A DNA stretch of 64,000 nt. Source: Lineus longissimus (Eukaryota; Nemertea; Pilidiophora; Heteronemertea; Lineidae). The stretch lies in NCBI RefSeq assembly GCF_910592395.1, contig NC_088324.1, positions 186,001 through 250,000 of the forward strand. The letters run 5' to 3'. Positions 33,301 through 43,908 of this stretch are shown here, piece after piece; the stretch's first letter is position 1; every line of letters starts with the position of its first letter. The position numbers and the translations under genes were made by a program. The notes beneath the pieces are model-generated. The model did no database searches. It was not told the origin of the DNA and was given only the letters and a program-made list of their open reading frames with translations.

Positions 33301-33822
33301 TTATTCATCATGAAAGTCAACATCAGCGTCATCAGGGTCAAACTCAAGCTCATCATTAACCTCTTCAAGTTCCCCATCTGCTGGATGCGGGATCACTGGG
33401 TCGTCATTCCCGTCCGGAAGAAGTCCACTTAGTCTCCACCCACTGACTATCACTTGGAATGCCACTCTTTCCCAGGCGAGACTGATCATACGTACTACTT
33501 CCTGGCGGGAAATCTGATCACAGTGTCCATCATCTTCGGTATGTCCAATCTTCCAGGCTTTCCACACCAATCTGAGATGACATTTAAAACTGCGATTTAC
33601 AGTTAAGTCCAAAGGTTGCAAAATTGAAGTGCATCGTCCAGGAATGAACGAATCCTGTCCATTTTGCCGCGGAATTTCCTCCGTAAACAGATGATGTCTA
33701 TGGGCAGGGTAGCGATCCAAGATGAGGAGAAAGGTTGCTCCGGCAATAAATGGCACAACAATGGCTTGCAACCATTCGATCAATGACTGATGTCTTGCCT
33801 AGCCATTCGGAGTACCTGTAAC
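33301..33822 (-). pseudogene. Transposase exon 4 (end of DDE domain), with in-frame TAG
   Basis: 522 nt to the TAA stop if the acceptor CGTTTTAATCTTAG/GTTACAG is used (phase 0, fits exon 3). It carries LIEWLQAIVVPF, the second catalytic Asp (LLILDRYPAH), and the third (IPGRCTSILQPLDLTVNR), then an acidic tail (ELEFDPDDADVDFHDE) typical of Tigger proteins. A TAG at 33,799-33,801 stands where a Trp (NGW) is expected, giving a premature stop at about residue 338 of 503. An alternative acceptor right after this TAG (GGCTAG/GCAAGAC) would also be in frame and avoid it, but has a poor pyrimidine tract. AATAAA (33,300-33,305) overlaps the stop codon. Confidence 0.75.
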
Positions 33823-34109
33823 CTAAGATTAAAACGTTTCGTTTAGAAATAAAGAATAAATCGGTGCAATTCATGAAAATGTATGACTCATTCTCCGATT
33901 GTATTGTTGCTCAGCCAGCTGATAGCTTTGGGAAATGGTTTCAAAGATCAACGTACTGCAATGATTCTAAAAATAGAACAGGATTCGTAAAAAGACCATT
34001 AAACACGAGGAGCAGGCAGATCATAGAGCTAGCTCCATTGGCAGTTGAAGATGATATGGTCATCTAACAGCTAATAAACCAGGATTAGTTAATGAAAAGG
34101 TTTACTTAC

Positions 34110-34476
34110 TCGCACGTTCTGGGGAGCATGGGCTCGCAGTTCTGCAATAACTTCGCCTTCGGCATCCAAGCCCCTAAAGTTGACCTCAGCTGGTAGTTTT
34201 CGTCCATCGCTGGAGACGGCCAAGGTTACCGTGCATCCAATCTTCCCGTTCCCTCTTGAGGATCTGATGTCGATCGAATGTGATCCTGTTGTAGCCATTG
34301 TGGTTTTCGGCACCATGTCAAAGTTGACAAATGTTTCATCCATGTTGATGATCACATGGAAATTTCCATTTTGGATGATTTGAGACGTTTCCCTACGATA
34401 GACGGCCGCTATTTCCATAGCGTTGTCGGGGAGGGTTCGCGTGTCCTTATTCTTTCTTCGATGGCTTATTCTTTTT
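34110..34476 (-). CDS. Transposase exon 3 (start of DDE domain)
   Basis: 367 nt, acceptor CCTTTCAG/AAAAAG (phase 2), donor GTGCGA/GTAAGT (phase 0). It encodes the start of the catalytic core: VIINMDETFVNFDMVPKTT, where the Asp of NMDET is the first catalytic residue, then GSHSIDIRSSRG and LAVSSDGRKLPAEV. These are standard landmarks of DDE_1 (pogo/Tigger/CENP-B) transposases. The frame joins exon 2 through a split Arg codon (AG+A). Confidence 0.85.
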
Positions 34477-34645
34477 CTGAAAGGAAAAGGAGACCACTTT
34501 TAGCTTTGAAAAACGTAGCTTACTCCCCCATTACTGTCCATTTCTTGGTCATTGGGCCCATTATTCCATTATGGCAGAACAAAAGTTGTGAGAGAACCCA
34601 ACCCAAGTGAGATACCAATTTACGAAATGGCTTCGTTGTTTTTAC

Positions 34646-34868
34646 CTTTCTTTGAATCGGGTCAGCCAGTGATCTGACGCTCGGAAATCCTGATTGCGAG
34701 GCCTTTGCGCTCTCGTCTGCTGCCTTTGTTCCTCCGTCAGATTAGTCCACCATTGTCTGGATTCTCTGGCTGCTTGTGACTGGAGATCGATCCCGGATAC
34801 TGGAATTCCATGCTGGCGGCGTTGAATAAACCAGTCGTTGAGCTGATTTTCCATGTCTGCCCAAAACG
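34646..34868 (-). CDS. Transposase exon 2 (CENP-B type HTH)
   Basis: 223 nt, acceptor CCTTTTCAG/CGTTTT (phase 1), donor GAAAG/GTAAAA (phase 2). Codes FWADMENQLNDWFIQRR, IPVSGIDLQSQAARESRQW and FRASDHWLTRFKER: the second helix-turn-helix DNA-binding domain (HTH_Tnp_Tc5/CENP-B), which recognises the terminal repeats. Same length and phases as the exon at 14,657-14,879. Confidence 0.87.
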
Positions 34869-35213
34869 CTGAAAAGGACAAACGGTAGGCCTATCAAGCA
34901 GACGGTGAAGGGATGAATCGGAGGGGGAGAAGAGTAGAGTATGCCTGAAATCTAAGAAGAGTCCCTGAATAATGTCGAACTATGGATAAAACCTCATTTC
35001 ACAGTGAAAGCCTGAACTCACTGTCGCGCTTTTGCGCCGCGTTTTCACCGAGGCGCGGAAATCAATTGTTATTCATTAGGTGAACAAAGGATTCCCCGCC
35101 CGGCGGTGAAAATGCGGCGGAAAAACGCGTCAGTGAGTACAGGCCTTAATCTTATGGGCCTACTTCACTTAAAATTGTACATCTTTCGTAAATTCCTGAC
35201 AAAAATGAGTTAC

Positions 35214-35613
35214 CTTGTTCATCATTGCCATGCTGCCGAATCCTCCGCCGTCTCCTCTCAATTTGGGTGCACCTGTCGCGGCGTTCCGACATCTCTTCAT
35301 ACTGGTCTAGCCATCTTGAGAATGTCCTTGGATGGATGCGGTGATGTACGGCAAAAGAACGACAAGACCGGGCATGCGCAATGCCCATCGCATGGTGCAG
35401 CCTAAAAGTATCCACGTAGTCCAAACGCTGATTCAAGCTGTAGCCATGAAGATGTCTCCTTTCTTGGCCTTCGTTAGCCGCACCATTATTACCTCCGTCG
35501 TCACCACCATCACCATGCCCACCATTACCGCCACCATCACCGTCGTCACCGTTATCCATCGAATTCACGACCCAAAATCCAATGGCAAAGCAAAAAATCC
35601 AAAACAAACGCAT
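35214..35613 (-). CDS. Transposase exon 1 (N-terminal HTH)
   Basis: 400 nt from ATG at 35,613 to donor CAAG/GTAACT (phase 1). The first 18 residues (MRLFWIFCFAIGFWVVNS) are strongly hydrophobic, then MDNG begins a Gly/Asp/Asn-rich linker and the first helix-turn-helix (GYSLNQRLDYVDTFRL, FAVHHRIHPRTFSRWL). The second ATG at 35,559 would omit the hydrophobic part. The related exon at 14 kb also has a hydrophobic leader, so the longer form may be real. Full coding length with exons 2-4 is 503 codons. Confidence 0.8.
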
Positions 35614-36030
35614 CTCGTCGATTAACAAATCGAACCTCTGACAAAAACATCAATGAGTACACAAGAACTGTCCAACTTCTCTTATACTGTTTTGGAGAAT
35701 ACGTAATTGTTATGTCACTGAGGTCATCCGTAACCTCACCCGATTAGGCCTAGTGTAATTCTTTGCCAGGCTCTGGGGTGTGACAAGGAAGTCGACAGAA
35801 CAATTATAATATTGATCCAGGGCATTCTGTTTCCGACCATACCCCACCCCATTTTATTGGACTTAGGATTTTCTGATGATTTTCCGGGTTCAGGAATGGG
35901 ACAGGTTAGTGGGAGATTAGAGTAGGTTATCCGACATCTCAGAATATACAATGTTCGCGAAGATGAGTGAATTATTAATTTTAAAGCTAATTGTCTTCAT
36001 TGGGATTGACCAAGAGAGTTACCTTGCTGG

Positions 36031-39000
36031 CTATTCTAATCTGACGATGTAACAACCTATGTCAGGCTCGTCATCAGCGGCTTCAATGCCTGGCCCATCT
36101 TCCCTCGCATCGTCACCATGGTTCTCATCACCACGCTCCAGGCGGGACATCCTACCAACGATTGCCTTCATCAACTTGGCGACTTGATGAGACTTGGCTA
36201 TGTTGAGTTTCAAGCCTTCCAGCAGATTGACGCTGGGCTGCCAGTAGAACGGTAGGTTGCCCTTGCCGAGGTAATCCTCAAGTTGGCTGTAGATGATGTA
36301 GACCATCTCTGGCAGGCTCCTGTTTGTCTCAAGGAAGTCGTCTATGTTATGAAGGAAGACTGTCTTCAGGAGGTAGCTTGTAAGGAAGTGACTGACGAAA
36401 TGTATGACGCCGTTCGTGTCTTTAATCACAACGCCACATGCCATAGGTGACCTCAGACACTTTGCTGTGATGTATGCGTCTTTGATTCTTGGATCCAAAG
36501 GTGCGATTGTGGCAGGTTCTAGATGAGAGAAGGAGATCCGCAACATTCTTTCTCTGTCTTCCTCGGGTAGCAACCGTCCGTACTCACTGTCCTTGTGTGG
36601 CGGTTTGAGGACCAGCCTATACCCACTCTTCTTCAAGGTGTCCTCGTCCATCTTCCAGGTCTTCTTGATAGCATCGTCTGGCCAATCATCAACATGATAT
36701 ATCGGTACTAGATCCACAGAGATAAGGAGACTGGATGATATATTTTCAAGCCTTCTCATAGTCACAGGAACACTGGCCAATCCTCTTCTAGCATCAGCTT
36801 GAGATAAGATGTATCCAGTCCGTTGATAAACACAAACGTCCGCCGTTACCTCACTTTCAGATTCTCCTTTCTGTAGTGCAGAATCGGACCAATCATCTTG
36901 CCAATCATCGGGCCAATCATTTACAGGTAAGGTTGTTACTATATGCTCTGAGACAATGCGTTTTGAAGGTTTATCATCGGGCCATCTGATAGTCACAGGA
37001 ACACTGGCACTGCCTCCTCCAGCAACTGCCTGCAAAAGCATTTCTCCGCTTTTTTTAGACTCTTGGGCTTTTGCGCTAGATTCTAGGTTTTGGCTTACAC
37101 CCTCATGGAGTGCTTTACTTGATAAAAACCTGTTCTTCATTGTTCTAGTTTTTACATACTTATATCCATGTAATTTATCAACCATTTCGTTTCGAGAGAG
37201 ATGATATGGAGATACCAATACAAGGAAGTCCATTTCATCAGGCAGCTGAACCTTCGTGCCCTCAGCCGAACTTCCGCATAACTCTAAACCCTTAACAACC
37301 TCCTTCTCCCTTACAAACCCCATGATAGTTTCCGAAACACCACCCTCGATAATATTCACGCTGCCTAGTCCCAGTACACCCGATAATTCTGAAAGTTTGT
37401 ATCTATACGCGGGTGTAGCATATTGCTCATTTAATCGCGACATGACGTAAGAGAGACTTTGTTCGCAGGAATGTCCTAATCGGTTGCTTGCTTGATAATT
37501 AAGTTTTGATTGAAAGGGGAAGCATTCATAAGCCTTCAATCCATGGATGTTGGGTCGTTTGCAGTCAAGCCCAGCGATGATAAGATATTGATAGATATCT
37601 AGGCAACCGGACTCAGCTGCTAGATGAAGCAGTCCTTTTCCATTTACACTGCAGTTCATGTCAGCTCCAAGCTGATGAAGTTGTCTAACTGTCCGAAAAT
37701 GACCACCTGAAACTGCCTTGGCAATAGGCGACCACCCACTGGCATTGGGCAAATCCAATAACTTCCGTACATCACTGCTTCCCAAGTATTTCACGATATC
37801 GGCATGGCCACACGAAGCAGCAGAATATATAATACTCTCCGACGAAGGGTGTGATGTGGATGTATCTGCTCCACTCCTTATTAGGAGTTGGACCACTGAG
37901 AGATGACCCTTTATGATAGCATTTTGAAGTGGGGTGTTTCCTTTCAAGTCACGGATTTCTAATGACATCCCGCGTCTAAAAAGATATTCAACGACCCGTC
38001 GTCGACCAAACGTTGCACCAATATTTAATAGCGATCCATAACTAGAACTTCTGGAACAAGCACCTTCTTTCAACAAAACGTCAACAATTTCAACATTACC
38101 CCATTTAGCTGCGCAAACTATCGGAGTGTCGTTTTCAAAGTTACTGACTTCAATAATTGCATCCGCTTTAACTAATAGATCCACCACATCCTTATGTCCT
38201 TCACTCGAGGCGATGATGATTGGAGTAGCCCCGTCCTTGTCTTTACATTCTATATTCGCCCCCGCTTTAATCAATAGATCCACCACCTCTTGGTGTCCTT
38301 TAATCGAGGCGATGATGATTGGAGTATTCCCGCCATTGTCTTTACATTCTATATTCGCCCCCGCTTTAATCAATAGATCCACCACCTCTTGGTGTTCTTT
38401 AATCGAGGCGATGATGATTGGTGTATTCCCGTCCTTGTCTTTACATTCTATATTCGCCCCCGCTTTAATCAATAGATCCACCACCTCTTGGTGTCCATCA
38501 ATCGAGGCGATGATGATTGGAGTATTCTCGCCATTGTCTTTACATTCTATATCCGCCCCCGCTTTAATCAAAAGATCCACCACCTCTTGGTGTCCATCAA
38601 TCGAGGCGATGATGATTGGAGTATTCCCGCTAATGTTTCTACATTCTATATCCGCCCCCGCTTTAATCAATAGATCCACCACCTCTTGGTGTCCATTAGC
38701 CGAGGCAAAGATGATTGGAGTATCTCCGTCCTTGTCTTTACATTCTATATTCGCCCCCGCTTTAATCAATAGATCCACTACCTCTTGGTGTCCTTTAATC
38801 GAGGCAAAGATGATTGGAGTATTCTCGCCATTGTCTTTACATTCTATATTCGCCCCCGCTTTAATCAATAGATCCACCACCTCTTGGTGTCCTTTAATCG
38901 AGGCGATGATGATTGGAGTATTCTCGCCATTGTCTTTACATTCTATATTCGCCCCCGCTTTAATCAATAGATCCACCACCTCTTGGTGTCCATTAGCCGA

Positions 39001-39519
39001 GGCAAAGATGATTGGAGTATGCCCGTCCTTGTCTTTACATTCTATATTCGCCCCCGATTTAATCAATAGATCCACCACCTCTTGGTGTCCTTTAATCGAG
39101 GCGATGATGATTGGAGTATTCCCGCCATTGTCTTTACATTCTATATTCGCCCCCGCTTTAATCAATAGATCCACCACCTCTTGGTGTCCTTCAATCGATA
39201 CACACCCTATAGGAGTTCTTCCCTCATCGTTGGCATGATCTATATTCGCCCCCGCTTTAATCAATAGATCCACCACCTCTTGGTGTCCTTTAATCGAGGC
39301 GATGATGATTGGAGTATGCCCGTACTTGTCTTTACATTCTATATTCGCCCCCGCTTTAATCAATAGATCCACCACCTCTTGGTGTCCATTAGTCGAGGCG
39401 ATGATGATTGGAGTATTCCCGCCATTGTCTTTACATTCTATATTCGCCCCGGCTGTAATCAATTGAGCCACAAGATTTTTGTTTCCTATAATCGAGGCGA
39501 TGATGATTATGGGACCCAT
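36031..39519 (-). CDS. Ankyrin-repeat / Mab-21 (cGAS-like) nucleotidyltransferase, copy A
   Basis: A 1162-aa single open frame. Residues 1-660 hold about 20 ankyrin repeats; 12 of them (45-440) are near-identical 33-mers starting GHQEVVDLLIKAGA. After a linker the C-terminal half (about 690-1130) matches the Mab-21/cGAS fold: GSSAEGTK at 749, catalytic pair E762-M-D764, third acid D936 in ISVDLVP, then LRISFSHLE (about 993), LTSYLLKTVFLH (1046) and LPFYWQPSVNLLEG (1089), in the same order as human cGAS. I see no cGAS zinc-ribbon Cys cluster. It could be a cGAS-like receptor that senses nucleic acid and makes a cyclic dinucleotide, with ankyrin repeats for partner binding; this is inference. 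Met1 lies inside the first ankyrin repeat, so an upstream exon is possible. Acidic tail at 1128-1155. Confidence 0.85.
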   Translation of the reverse strand: MGPIIIIASIIGNKNLVAQLITAGANIECKDNGGNTPIIIASTNGHQEVVDLLIKAGANIECKDKYGHTPIIIASIKGHQEVVDLLIKAGANIDHANDEGRTPIGCVSIEGHQEVVDLLIKAGANIECKDNGGNTPIIIASIKGHQEVVDLLIKSGANIECKDKDGHTPIIFASANGHQEVVDLLIKAGANIECKDNGENTPIIIASIKGHQEVVDLLIKAGANIECKDNGENTPIIFASIKGHQEVVDLLIKAGANIECKDKDGDTPIIFASANGHQEVVDLLIKAGADIECRNISGNTPIIIASIDGHQEVVDLLIKAGADIECKDNGENTPIIIASIDGHQEVVDLLIKAGANIECKDKDGNTPIIIASIKEHQEVVDLLIKAGANIECKDNGGNTPIIIASIKGHQEVVDLLIKAGANIECKDKDGATPIIIASSEGHKDVVDLLVKADAIIEVSNFENDTPIVCAAKWGNVEIVDVLLKEGACSRSSSYGSLLNIGATFGRRRVVEYLFRRGMSLEIRDLKGNTPLQNAIIKGHLSVVQLLIRSGADTSTSHPSSESIIYSAASCGHADIVKYLGSSDVRKLLDLPNASGWSPIAKAVSGGHFRTVRQLHQLGADMNCSVNGKGLLHLAAESGCLDIYQYLIIAGLDCKRPNIHGLKAYECFPFQSKLNYQASNRLGHSCEQSLSYVMSRLNEQYATPAYRYKLSELSGVLGLGSVNIIEGGVSETIMGFVREKEVVKGLELCGSSAEGTKVQLPDEMDFLVLVSPYHLSRNEMVDKLHGYKYVKTRTMKNRFLSSKALHEGVSQNLESSAKAQESKKSGEMLLQAVAGGGSASVPVTIRWPDDKPSKRIVSEHIVTTLPVNDWPDDWQDDWSDSALQKGESESEVTADVCVYQRTGYILSQADARRGLASVPVTMRRLENISSSLLISVDLVPIYHVDDWPDDAIKKTWKMDEDTLKKSGYRLVLKPPHKDSEYGRLLPEEDRERMLRISFSHLEPATIAPLDPRIKDAYITAKCLRSPMACGVVIKDTNGVIHFVSHFLTSYLLKTVFLHNIDDFLETNRSLPEMVYIIYSQLEDYLGKGNLPFYWQPSVNLLEGLKLNIAKSHQVAKLMKAIVGRMSRLERGDENHGDDAREDGPGIEAADDEPDIGCYIVRLE
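38200..39387 (-). repeat. Ankyrin-coding 99-bp tandem units, copy A (12 units)
   Basis: Twelve 99-bp units of nearly identical DNA, each coding one 33-residue ankyrin repeat. Variation concentrates at the beta-turn (KDN/KDK/RNI, GGN/GEN/DGH) and in the short helix end (ASIK, ASAN, ASID). One unit is the divergent ANDEGRTPIGCVS type. The plus strand also stays open because of the unit length. Confidence 0.9.
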
Positions 39520-42500
39520 GTAATTTTTGTACTTTATATGTACTCCAGTTCACAGAATGACAGGAGGAATCTGATTAGCCAAAAATAACCGAATGCTGCT
39601 GCATCGAACAGAGCAAGTAGGCGCCGTGTGGCTGGCATCGTGGACTGTTCTTGGGAGCTGGAAATCAAACATTTCCATAATACAGTGCGTATCAAAAAAA
39701 GGTAATCCAAATTCATGGAGTTAATATGCCAATACTATTTTGTTCAACAAGCTGATTAACATGTGGTTAATGAAGAGGAGATCCTCAGCTTTCCAATGAT
39801 ACCATTCTTGCATTAATTGCGGTTTCACATGACCGAGTAAATTGTAATTGAAAATGACGAGCTCAAATCAAAAAATGTCCAAGTTTGGTGAATTGAAATA
39901 AACGATTACAAACTGATATCACACTATGTCACTTTTTCCTGGGGGATACATGAAAAACAAGGTGTTTGCGACTCCTCCCCGTGATCTTAATGACTTGGAT
40001 GGCCAAATTCAACACGAAGTGGATGATTTACGTGGGAATCGCGCAGTGATCAGACAAGCAGTTCAGGGCATAGTCTATCGCTGTGAACTTTGTGTTGCAA
40101 GAGGCGGAGGGCATGTTGAAAGTGTGGGTGCATAAAATACAAGATTAGAAGATCTCTGAATAAAGCCAAATAATTCCTGAGAAAATCGTGTTCGTTTTAA
40201 TCTTTTTAAGTTGGTAAACGTACAATTTGAACGCATGCACTGATTAGACAAACTTGGAAATTTTCGATTTGAACTCGTCATTTTCAATTACAATTTACTC
40301 GGTCATGCGAGACCGTAATAATGCAAAAATGGTATCAATGGAAATCTGAGGATATCCTCTTCAATAGTAGACCACATGTAGCTTCTGAAACTATAGTCTT
40401 GGAATATCAACCCCTTGACTTTAGATTACCTTTTGTTGATACGCACTTTATAATGCAGTCCATTCTCTGAGTTGAAGCATCTTTATATGCAGAGAATTGC
40501 AATGATATAAAATGTTGCCACCTGCTAAAGACAGTACAATCAACAAGTCTAATTAATTTAATATAATCCTGCAAAAAACGGAGAGTTAAAAGAATCTCTC
40601 GTCTGCGAGAAAAAATAGTAACAGCTCCACAAACGAGCGATTTAGATTGGTGAAAGCCGCGATTTATAGCACATGCAACGGTTATCACTTGTTTGGGTCA
40701 GTGCTTTACCAGGCGATTACAAGTTTGCCTGCAATGAAACACGAGACTTTAATGTCGCACAGATCAAGATAAGAAATTAAGACCGCTGCCTCGAAAATGA
40801 GGCCCAGTGTAAAATCATTTGTCTTAATGAGCTATTTCACGCAGAAGCAGTGAGATAAGTCCAACCTTGGAAGAGTCAAGGCTAATCAAATTACAAAAGC
40901 CCCCTATATTCAAAACTGGGTGTTACCTCACCAATAGCTTGTTTTAAAAGTTTTCGTCTTTAATCAATGCTTGGTATTACATAATACATATAAATCAACA
41001 CTGCGTTACAGTCGAATGTGTTAGAATCAGTTATATCATACTGTTTTAGTGTCAACCAATCGAATGAAGTCCCTTAGGAATGATGGCTTTTACAATGAAA
41101 ACATTAATAAACTCATACCGAAGCCACTTCATATCATGCAGTCACGTGACGGGCGTACCTGACGCCTCAATGCCAATGCTATCGCTTCCGTATACCAGGT
41201 ACGTAGGAGCTGGGCCTGGGAGGGCAGGTCGGAAAGAAAAACGGTCCGGAACTCCGAAGTAAAATTCGCGCAACAAGAGTGCGTTTTTAGACTGAGAAGG
41301 CACACAGTAATGCTCAGGTTGTTGCAGTCGCTCACTACTTTGGCAATTATTACTTTTCTTTTCATGGTCTACTTCAGCAACCTCGGCCTCATTGTTCGTA
41401 TCTCACATGCTTATATGCATGCCTTGATGGACGGTAATCAGAAGTGCCGATGCCATTTTATGACTGAGAGAGCGCGATATGAAACGAAACATTGCTAAAT
41501 TGTTCAAGTTATCTTTATGCTTCTTGTACGATACAGTGCCAACCATGACAAGCCATTAGGCGAATATGGGTCGTCGTCTTGGCTAGGACTCTAAGATACC
41601 ACAACATGGGAAGGAATATGTCGGATCGCTGCGAGTAGTGGACGCAAACATTTTTACAACAGTAGTGTTGTGATCTGTGAATTATGTTGGACTGTGTCAA
41701 TGCATGGAATGTCACTTAAAAACGCATAAACCATCTCGAAATAATTCATTACATACTTCGACACTTTGACACGCATCTTTTTCTAGTGAACATACAGACC
41801 TATATCATCGCTTATTGTGACGAACTCGGATATCAGTCCGCTAGAGAAACCCGGCCAGAGAACAACCCATTTACCGCCATTTCCTGGACACAGCACACCC
41901 TCGCCGTGCCAGGCTAATCATTCCACATTTTACTATGCTCCAATGATGACCCTGGCCCCAAATGTTTAATCACTATTACAAGAAAATTGTAATACTTTAT
42001 CCAGCAAAAATATCGCATTTTCTCTCGATAGCAAATTTCGAAATGTTTAGAAATTGAGATTCCATTAAAAAGATCCGTCATATTCGGTCAATTAATACCC
42101 TTTTTTGATAATGTTTGTCTGCACTATTTTGTGAAGGGCTACACACTTCGCGGCAAGCGATTTGGATATTGCCAGTTCACTCAGTCTGCACCCAATCAAC
42201 AAGCAGCCTGAGATTTGAATTTGTTGTGATTTCTTTGGCGTGCAAATTGGACACAGCAGACGGGCTAACCACGTGACATTGAGTCTGGAACATGTATAGG
42301 TCACACCTGCTGATTTACAATCATTAACATTCAATTGTAGAAAGAATAAGGCGGCGCCGTCAGCTTGAATATACATACTCCGGATGCTAATTTTTGAGTT
42401 ACGCTCCGCCTCTGACAAGTTGTAAACACGTCAGGAAATGGCGATCGCACGCTGACATTTAGCGAAAATTCCCAATTTCCATCGGTGATTATAAATAATA

Positions 42501-43908
42501 ATACAACGACACGGAGAGATACACAAGTATGTATCTAATAAGAGTCTTAGTTACGTGATACGCGCGAGATATTTGATTGTCTGTGGTTTTGTTGGGTGCA
42601 ATAAGCGATTTTATTGGGGAATGTTTTCGTGTGCGTGGTCACGACGTATACATAATGGTGTTTTGCATAGCATTCCCGATCGGCTGAAGCCGTTGAGCTG
42701 AAACAAATCGATTCACCGCCTACACTTTAACTCCGATTTTGCTGAAAATTGGTGACAAAGAGGCTTGATGTATTCCGCACTAATTTGTAGGAAGCGAATT
42801 TCGAAAAATATGATTAAAAATGTTTTTTCTAAGTAAAATTGGCCGTTGCTAGGCATGGTTGCTAGGCATATGCTGCCACAGACATATCCACGGAAAAACT
42901 GACAATAAGGGTCTGCACTGCGTTAGCGACGACCCAATAATCACCCATGAAAGAGGTGTACGTACCACGGTCTAATTGAATCCGGGACGCACCCGCTGAA
43001 AATCACGGGAATTAGTTGTTAATGAGGTCGATCACTTGCTCACGACCACAATGGCCTTCAAAAGCGTTGAAATAAACATTAGCTTGTTTACAGGTATGTC
43101 CTTGCTAACCAACCCAACCCCTTCTATCCCAAAACCGACTCGTGACCAGAATCCCGGCGAATACATGGTCTAGGCCTGCTATGTATCGCTATGCACTATA
43201 GAACGGAACAAGCTCGCGGAGATTTGAAATTGGTTTGTTGGAAGGGGCGATATGCGTTTTAGAAAGCTAACTGCAACTTGCCAAGCTACGATATAGTTTG
43301 TCAATGCCTATATTGTCCCTTTTTTGTATAAATTCAGTACATGTTTATTGACTTTAGGACAACCAATTGGATATGACTTAGTAGAAATGTATCCCTGCAA
43401 AGTTTCGGCCTCGAATGTAATTGTTTGATTTGGAATATCATGTGAGGTTCTCTTAAGGGTCAGGAAAAGTAAAGAGAAGAATATTACCTTCAGATCCTAT
43501 TTGAGTCCTCGTGCTCGGGGTAATCAGCATCGTTCCTGTGACAGCAGCTGTATGAGGAGGAAGTCTTAGGTTCTTGGATTCGATCTGGACGGTGGAATTG
43601 TAGACACAATAACCGCACAAATATCAGATTCAAAGGTTTGTCTTTCCGTCGGCTGAATCGTCCGCAGAGATCTTATTCGCATACACAGTATCAACATCAA
43701 AATGCATTATCAAAATGCTGATGAGGTCGAAACTCGTACATTCAGAAAGTTCTGTTGAATATGAAATACGGTCACGAACTGTCTCTGCGCTCTTGAAGGA
43801 AACAATATACAAGTTACCTTATCCTCTAATAGCTGAAGTTACCTACATACACACGAATTTTCGTTTCGCGACCCGAAACTTTATTGACCTAACTAGTTCC
43901 ATAAAGAT
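39520..43908. other. Upstream flank of copy A
   Basis: Shared with 53,765-56,703 of block B, except 41.54-42.93 kb, which B lacks. A 60-codon minus frame (39,534-39,716) is identical in B. A possible exon at 43,488-43,584 matches one in B but is 5 nt shorter (frame broken). No other gene seen. Confidence 0.5.

Larger units (their letters stand above)
32726..35922 (-). mobile_element. Complete pogo/Tigger-like DNA transposon, 3197 bp
   Basis: Near-perfect terminal inverted repeats of about 28 bp start CTCTAATCTCCCACT and continue ACCTGTCCCATT at both ends (one mismatch), flanked by TA (32,724-32,725; 35,923-35,924). Block B lacks the element at the matching site, so it arrived in A after duplication (or was lost cleanly from B). 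It contains a four-exon transposase gene on the minus strand. Nearly identical termini point to recent movement. TA duplication plus CENP-B HTH and DDE domains place it in the pogo/Tigger branch of IS630-Tc1-mariner. Confidence 0.92.
27346..43908. repeat. Segmental duplication, block A (about 16.6 kb)
   Basis: From AGCTACGCCGT near 27,346 to CTAGTTCCATAAAGAT near 43,908 this sequence is collinear with 45,486-56,703 in the same orientation. Three segments exist only in A: foldback element 2 (30,987-31,988), a pogo-like transposon (32,726-35,922) and 41.54-42.93 kb. The ankyrin array is 198 bp shorter than in B. Outside those, the copies differ by scattered substitutions and small indels. Confidence 0.9.

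Noticed and set aside
39534-39716. 60-codon minus frame identical in both blocks, upstream of the ankyrin genes
   Set aside because: Identity is explained by the recent duplication of the whole flank; no domain or start context supports it. Kept only as a note because it lies where a 5' exon could be.
41545-42930. Third transposon insertion specific to block A
   Set aside because: No terminal repeats or target duplication at its borders; a deletion in block B explains the difference as well.
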